From Muribaculaceae bacterium (lineage in GTDB: Bacteria; Bacteroidota; Bacteroidia; Bacteroidales; Muribaculaceae): DNA of 64,000 nucleotides. Positions within the stretch are counted from its first letter, which is position 1, and each line of letters opens with the position of its first letter. Under the pieces are notes generated by a model. The model ran no database searches. It was not told the DNA's origin and was given only the letters and a program-made list of their open reading frames with translations. A program made the position numbers and the translations under genes. Location of the stretch: contig WGUO01000006.1 in the NCBI GenBank assembly GCA_014867205.1, positions 1 to 64,000 on the forward strand, in the 5' to 3' direction. This document shows positions 61,749-64,000 of the stretch, one piece after another.

Positions 61749-63179
61749 TCAGAGGATCGGTGAGACGAGCCGCACTATCGACTCTATGGTGCGCTGCATG
61801 CGCGGACGGTTGTGCCAGATGGCGTAGGTGAGCTTGGTGCAATGCGACATGTCGTCGAAGAATATCTCGCGCATGCGACGGTTGGTCTCATTGTCGTAGA
61901 TGAAGAGATTGCACTCGAAGTTGTTTTCAAAACTTCGGAAATCGAAATTGGTTGATCCGGCAGTCACGAGGTTGTCGTCGATGATCATGGTCTTGGCATG
62001 AAGCATGCCCGGGTTATATAGATAGACCTTGATGCCCGCCTTGAGACACTGTGTCACATATGAGAAGGAGGCGTAACGGAGCATATATGAGTCACTGCGG
62101 GCCGGAATCATGATGCGGACGTCAATTTTAGACAGCGCGGCAGCCTCTAAGGCGTGTCTCAGAGCGTCGGTGGGCAAGAAGTAGGGGGTCTGTATATAAA
62201 TGCTCTTTGTGGCCGCTGTAATGGCCTTTAAAAAGCACAGGGCGAGGTTGTCCCACTGGGAGGTTGGCCCGGAAGTGACGAGCTGCATTCCGACAGTGTT
62301 GTGGAAGTGGACCTGGGGGGTCTTCGGATAACGCATGGGGTGAGTCTGGTTGCGGAAATTCCAGTCGACCACAAAAGTGTAGAGCAGCGACTCCACGATG
62401 TCTCCCTCGACGCGGAAGTGGGTATCGCGCCATCCCCAGCCGTGGGCTGCGCGGCTCACATAGCGGTCAGCGATGTTCATGCCGCCGATGTAGCCGATAC
62501 GTCCGTCGATTATGACTATCTTGCGGTGGTTGCGCCAGTTGACGCGGTTGGCGAACTGTGGGAAAGTTACCTTGAAGAAGGGATGAGTCTCGACACCGGC
62601 CTCATTCATCATCTTGAAAAACCTGTTTCGGGCCGAGAAACTTCCCACATGGTCATACATTACCTTAACATCGACCCCCTCGCGGGCCTTGCGCATAAGT
62701 ATCTCTGCAATCTCGTGGCCGAGTGTGTCGTCAAGGAAAATGTAATATTGCAGGCAGATAGTCCTGGTTGCGCCCAGAAGGTCACGCTTCAGGGCAGTGA
62801 ACTTGTCCTTGCCGTTGGTGAATATCTCCATCCGGTTGTTGATGGTATAGAACGACGAGGATACGTTGCGGGCCAGCTTGACGAGATTACGGTCAGCGCG
62901 CGACAGGTTCTGGGTGTCAAGGTTGACATGGCGCGGGGCCATGGTGGTTATGATCTTGCGCTTGTTCATCCGCGAGATCATATGCTGGCCGCGTAGGCTG
63001 CGGCCGAAGAAGAGATAGAAGATGAGGCCAACAAACGGCAGGAAGATAAGGGCTATGACCCATGACAGCGACTTGATGGGGTTGCGGTTTTCCTTCAGAA
63101 TCACGATGACGCAACTGAAGATCACTACCCAGTAAAGGGAAAAGGCTAACAGGCTGAAGAGCCAGTTGAAACTATTCAT
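61749..63179 (-). CDS. cls: Cardiolipin synthase (phospholipase D family)
   Basis: 476 residues. Two N-terminal membrane helices (SFNWLFSLLAFSLYWVVIFS and WVIALIFLPFVGLIFYLFF) anchor two PLD domains. Both catalytic HKD motifs are visible: NHRKIVIIDGRIGYIGG and LHAKTMIIDDNLVTAGS. The enzyme joins phosphatidylglycerol units into cardiolipin at the inner membrane. It is leftward, convergent with the ribosomal superoperon, and 18 bp downstream of the DUF3109 gene, so probably co-transcribed with it. Confidence 0.95.
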   Translation of the reverse strand: MNSFNWLFSLLAFSLYWVVIFSCVIVILKENRNPIKSLSWVIALIFLPFVGLIFYLFFGRSLRGQHMISRMNKRKIITTMAPRHVNLDTQNLSRADRNLVKLARNVSSSFYTINNRMEIFTNGKDKFTALKRDLLGATRTICLQYYIFLDDTLGHEIAEILMRKAREGVDVKVMYDHVGSFSARNRFFKMMNEAGVETHPFFKVTFPQFANRVNWRNHRKIVIIDGRIGYIGGMNIADRYVSRAAHGWGWRDTHFRVEGDIVESLLYTFVVDWNFRNQTHPMRYPKTPQVHFHNTVGMQLVTSGPTSQWDNLALCFLKAITAATKSIYIQTPYFLPTDALRHALEAAALSKIDVRIMIPARSDSYMLRYASFSYVTQCLKAGIKVYLYNPGMLHAKTMIIDDNLVTAGSTNFDFRSFENNFECNLFIYDNETNRRMREIFFDDMSHCTKLTYAIWHNRPRMQRTIESIVRLVSPIL

Positions 63180-63197
63180 CTTCCAAAAGTCTTGAGG

Positions 63198-63782
63198 TTA
63201 CTTGTCGGGATGCTGACGCAGATATTCGCGAGCGGTAAGTTCAAGCTCGGCATACCACTCGGGGCCGAAGCGTGCGGTAAGCGGGCCCTTGAGGAACTCG
63301 AAGGCCCTGACTCCGAGGCGACGGCCCAGGGTCTCGGCCGGACGGCAGATTTTCCATCGATGCAGGTTGACGGCTGTGAATCCGTCATACTCCTTGAGGC
63401 GAACGGGGTACAGGCGGCATGAGATTGGCTTGACATCAGGAATACGGCCCTCCCGGAAGGCCTTCTCCAGAGCGCAGAGACACTTTCCGCCGGGAGCATA
63501 GCATGTGAACACGCAGTCGCGGCCATCAACTATCTGCGTGACCAGGTCGCCGTCGGGGTCAGTATAGGAGACACCGTCGGCGGCGATAGCGGCGCGGGCC
63601 CGCGGCAGCAACTCATCCTGCACCGCCGGGAGCACCTCCACGATGCGTTCAGACTCACCGGCGGCAAGAGGCGCGCCGGCGTCTCCCTCGATGCAGCAGG
63701 CGCCGAGACATGCGTCGAGATCGCATACGAAATAGCGTTCGATGAGGTCGAGAGAGACCAGGGTGTGTTGTATCTGTAACAA
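63198..63782 (-). CDS. DUF3109 family cysteine-rich protein, TTG start
   Basis: 194 residues if translation starts at the TTG at 63782-63780 (then LQIQHTLVSLDLIE), which matches where homologues begin; an ATG at 63854 would add 24 unrelated residues. The conserved cysteine block CDLDACLGACCIEGDAGAPL is followed by CVFTCYAPGGKCLCALE and SCRLYPVRL, eight or more Cys likely binding a metal or FeS cluster, as in YkgJ-like CxxCxxCC proteins. The function is unknown. Confidence 0.88.
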   Translation of the reverse strand: MLQIQHTLVSLDLIERYFVCDLDACLGACCIEGDAGAPLAAGESERIVEVLPAVQDELLPRARAAIAADGVSYTDPDGDLVTQIVDGRDCVFTCYAPGGKCLCALEKAFREGRIPDVKPISCRLYPVRLKEYDGFTAVNLHRWKICRPAETLGRRLGVRAFEFLKGPLTARFGPEWYAELELTAREYLRQHPDK

Positions 63783-63831
63783 AACTGAGAGTTTAAAGTT
63801 ATTGGTTAATTCAATATATGGTGCCCGCGCG

Positions 63832-64000
63832 TCAGAGCGGATGAAGCACGGCATGCGATATCAGGCGGTCGGCACGTGCGCCCGGAGGCCTGAAAAAGAC
63901 GGAAACAGAGAACTCGTTGTCGGTCTCATACTTGTTTCCCTCGACAGGAGCAGGGTCAGCCTTTGCACCGGCTCCATGTCCCCGGATAACATACTGATAG
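63832..64000 (-). CDS. 3' end of an unidentified gene, cut by the window edge
   Basis: A minus-strand frame enters at 63999 and ends at TGA 63834-63832, giving 55 residues: YQYVIRGHGAGAKADPAPVEG, then NKYETDNEFSVSVFFRPPGA and RADRLISHAVLHPL. It overlaps the longer, unlikely start of the DUF3109 frame but not its probable TTG start, from which it is 49 bp away. There is too little to assign a family. Confidence 0.6.
   Translation of the reverse strand, partial: YQYVIRGHGAGAKADPAPVEGNKYETDNEFSVSVFFRPPGARADRLISHAVLHPL

Overview
This window reads as a chromosomal segment of a gut-type Bacteroidales bacterium, most likely Muribaculaceae or a close relative. The evidence is GC-rich coding DNA with AT-rich spacers, promoters of the Bacteroidota type (-33 TTTG, 19-20 bp spacer, -7 TAnnTTTG), almost no Shine-Dalgarno sites, secreted proteins with type IX-like C-terminal sorting domains, and Bacteroidales marker families (DUF6089, DUF6242, DUF4421, DUF3109, GlmU-like TIGR03991, tandem OmpH/Skp behind BamA). 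The genus is inferred, not proven. I see no insertion sequence, prophage, CRISPR array or rRNA.

Layout. 1-9.7 kb: a truncated deacetylase-like lipoprotein gene; an rdgB housekeeping gene running in frame into a secreted beta-propeller protein; a BspA-type leucine-rich repeat protein; a GH3-family enzyme; a membrane glycosyltransferase; trmB. 9.8-17.5 kb: mrp, a MATE transporter, tRNA-Leu(CAA), an unknown membrane coiled-coil protein, rpoN, tRNA-Leu(UAA), an orphan arginine-rich protein, a TPR protein and murI. 17.6-24.7 kb: a leftward envelope-biogenesis cluster (DUF6242 lipoprotein, DUF6089 barrel, uppS, bamA, two skp/ompH genes) ending at a hairpin terminator. 24.9-29.9 kb: a leftward run rpsU, xerC/D, hpf, mltG, DUF4421, ribD. 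29.9-34.7 kb: a class A acid phosphatase, an aminopeptidase P, a gamma-carbonic-anhydrase-like protein and a GlmU-like enzyme. 35.2-42.8 kb: two large secreted proteins, an M6 metalloprotease and a 1520-residue adhesin-like protein.

43.1-61.6 kb is the complete str-S10-spc-alpha ribosomal superoperon (rpsL to rplQ), with fusA, secY, map, infA, rpmJ and rpoA. It has its own promoter and a structured leader, and four unusually long spacers or GC hairpins that may be regulatory or processing points. The end of the window holds a cardiolipin synthase, a DUF3109 protein and a cut-off gene.

The most unusual item is the in-frame joining of rdgB to a secreted propeller protein, whose apparent signal peptide begins inside the rdgB 3' end. 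Others are a GC-rich 31-bp tandem repeat between the skp paralogues, heptamer repeats abutting the mrp start codon, a RibD lacking its usual C-terminus, a terminator embedded in a phosphatase coding end, and structured spacers in the ribosomal superoperon. I found no clear multi-gene defence or biosynthetic system of a new type.
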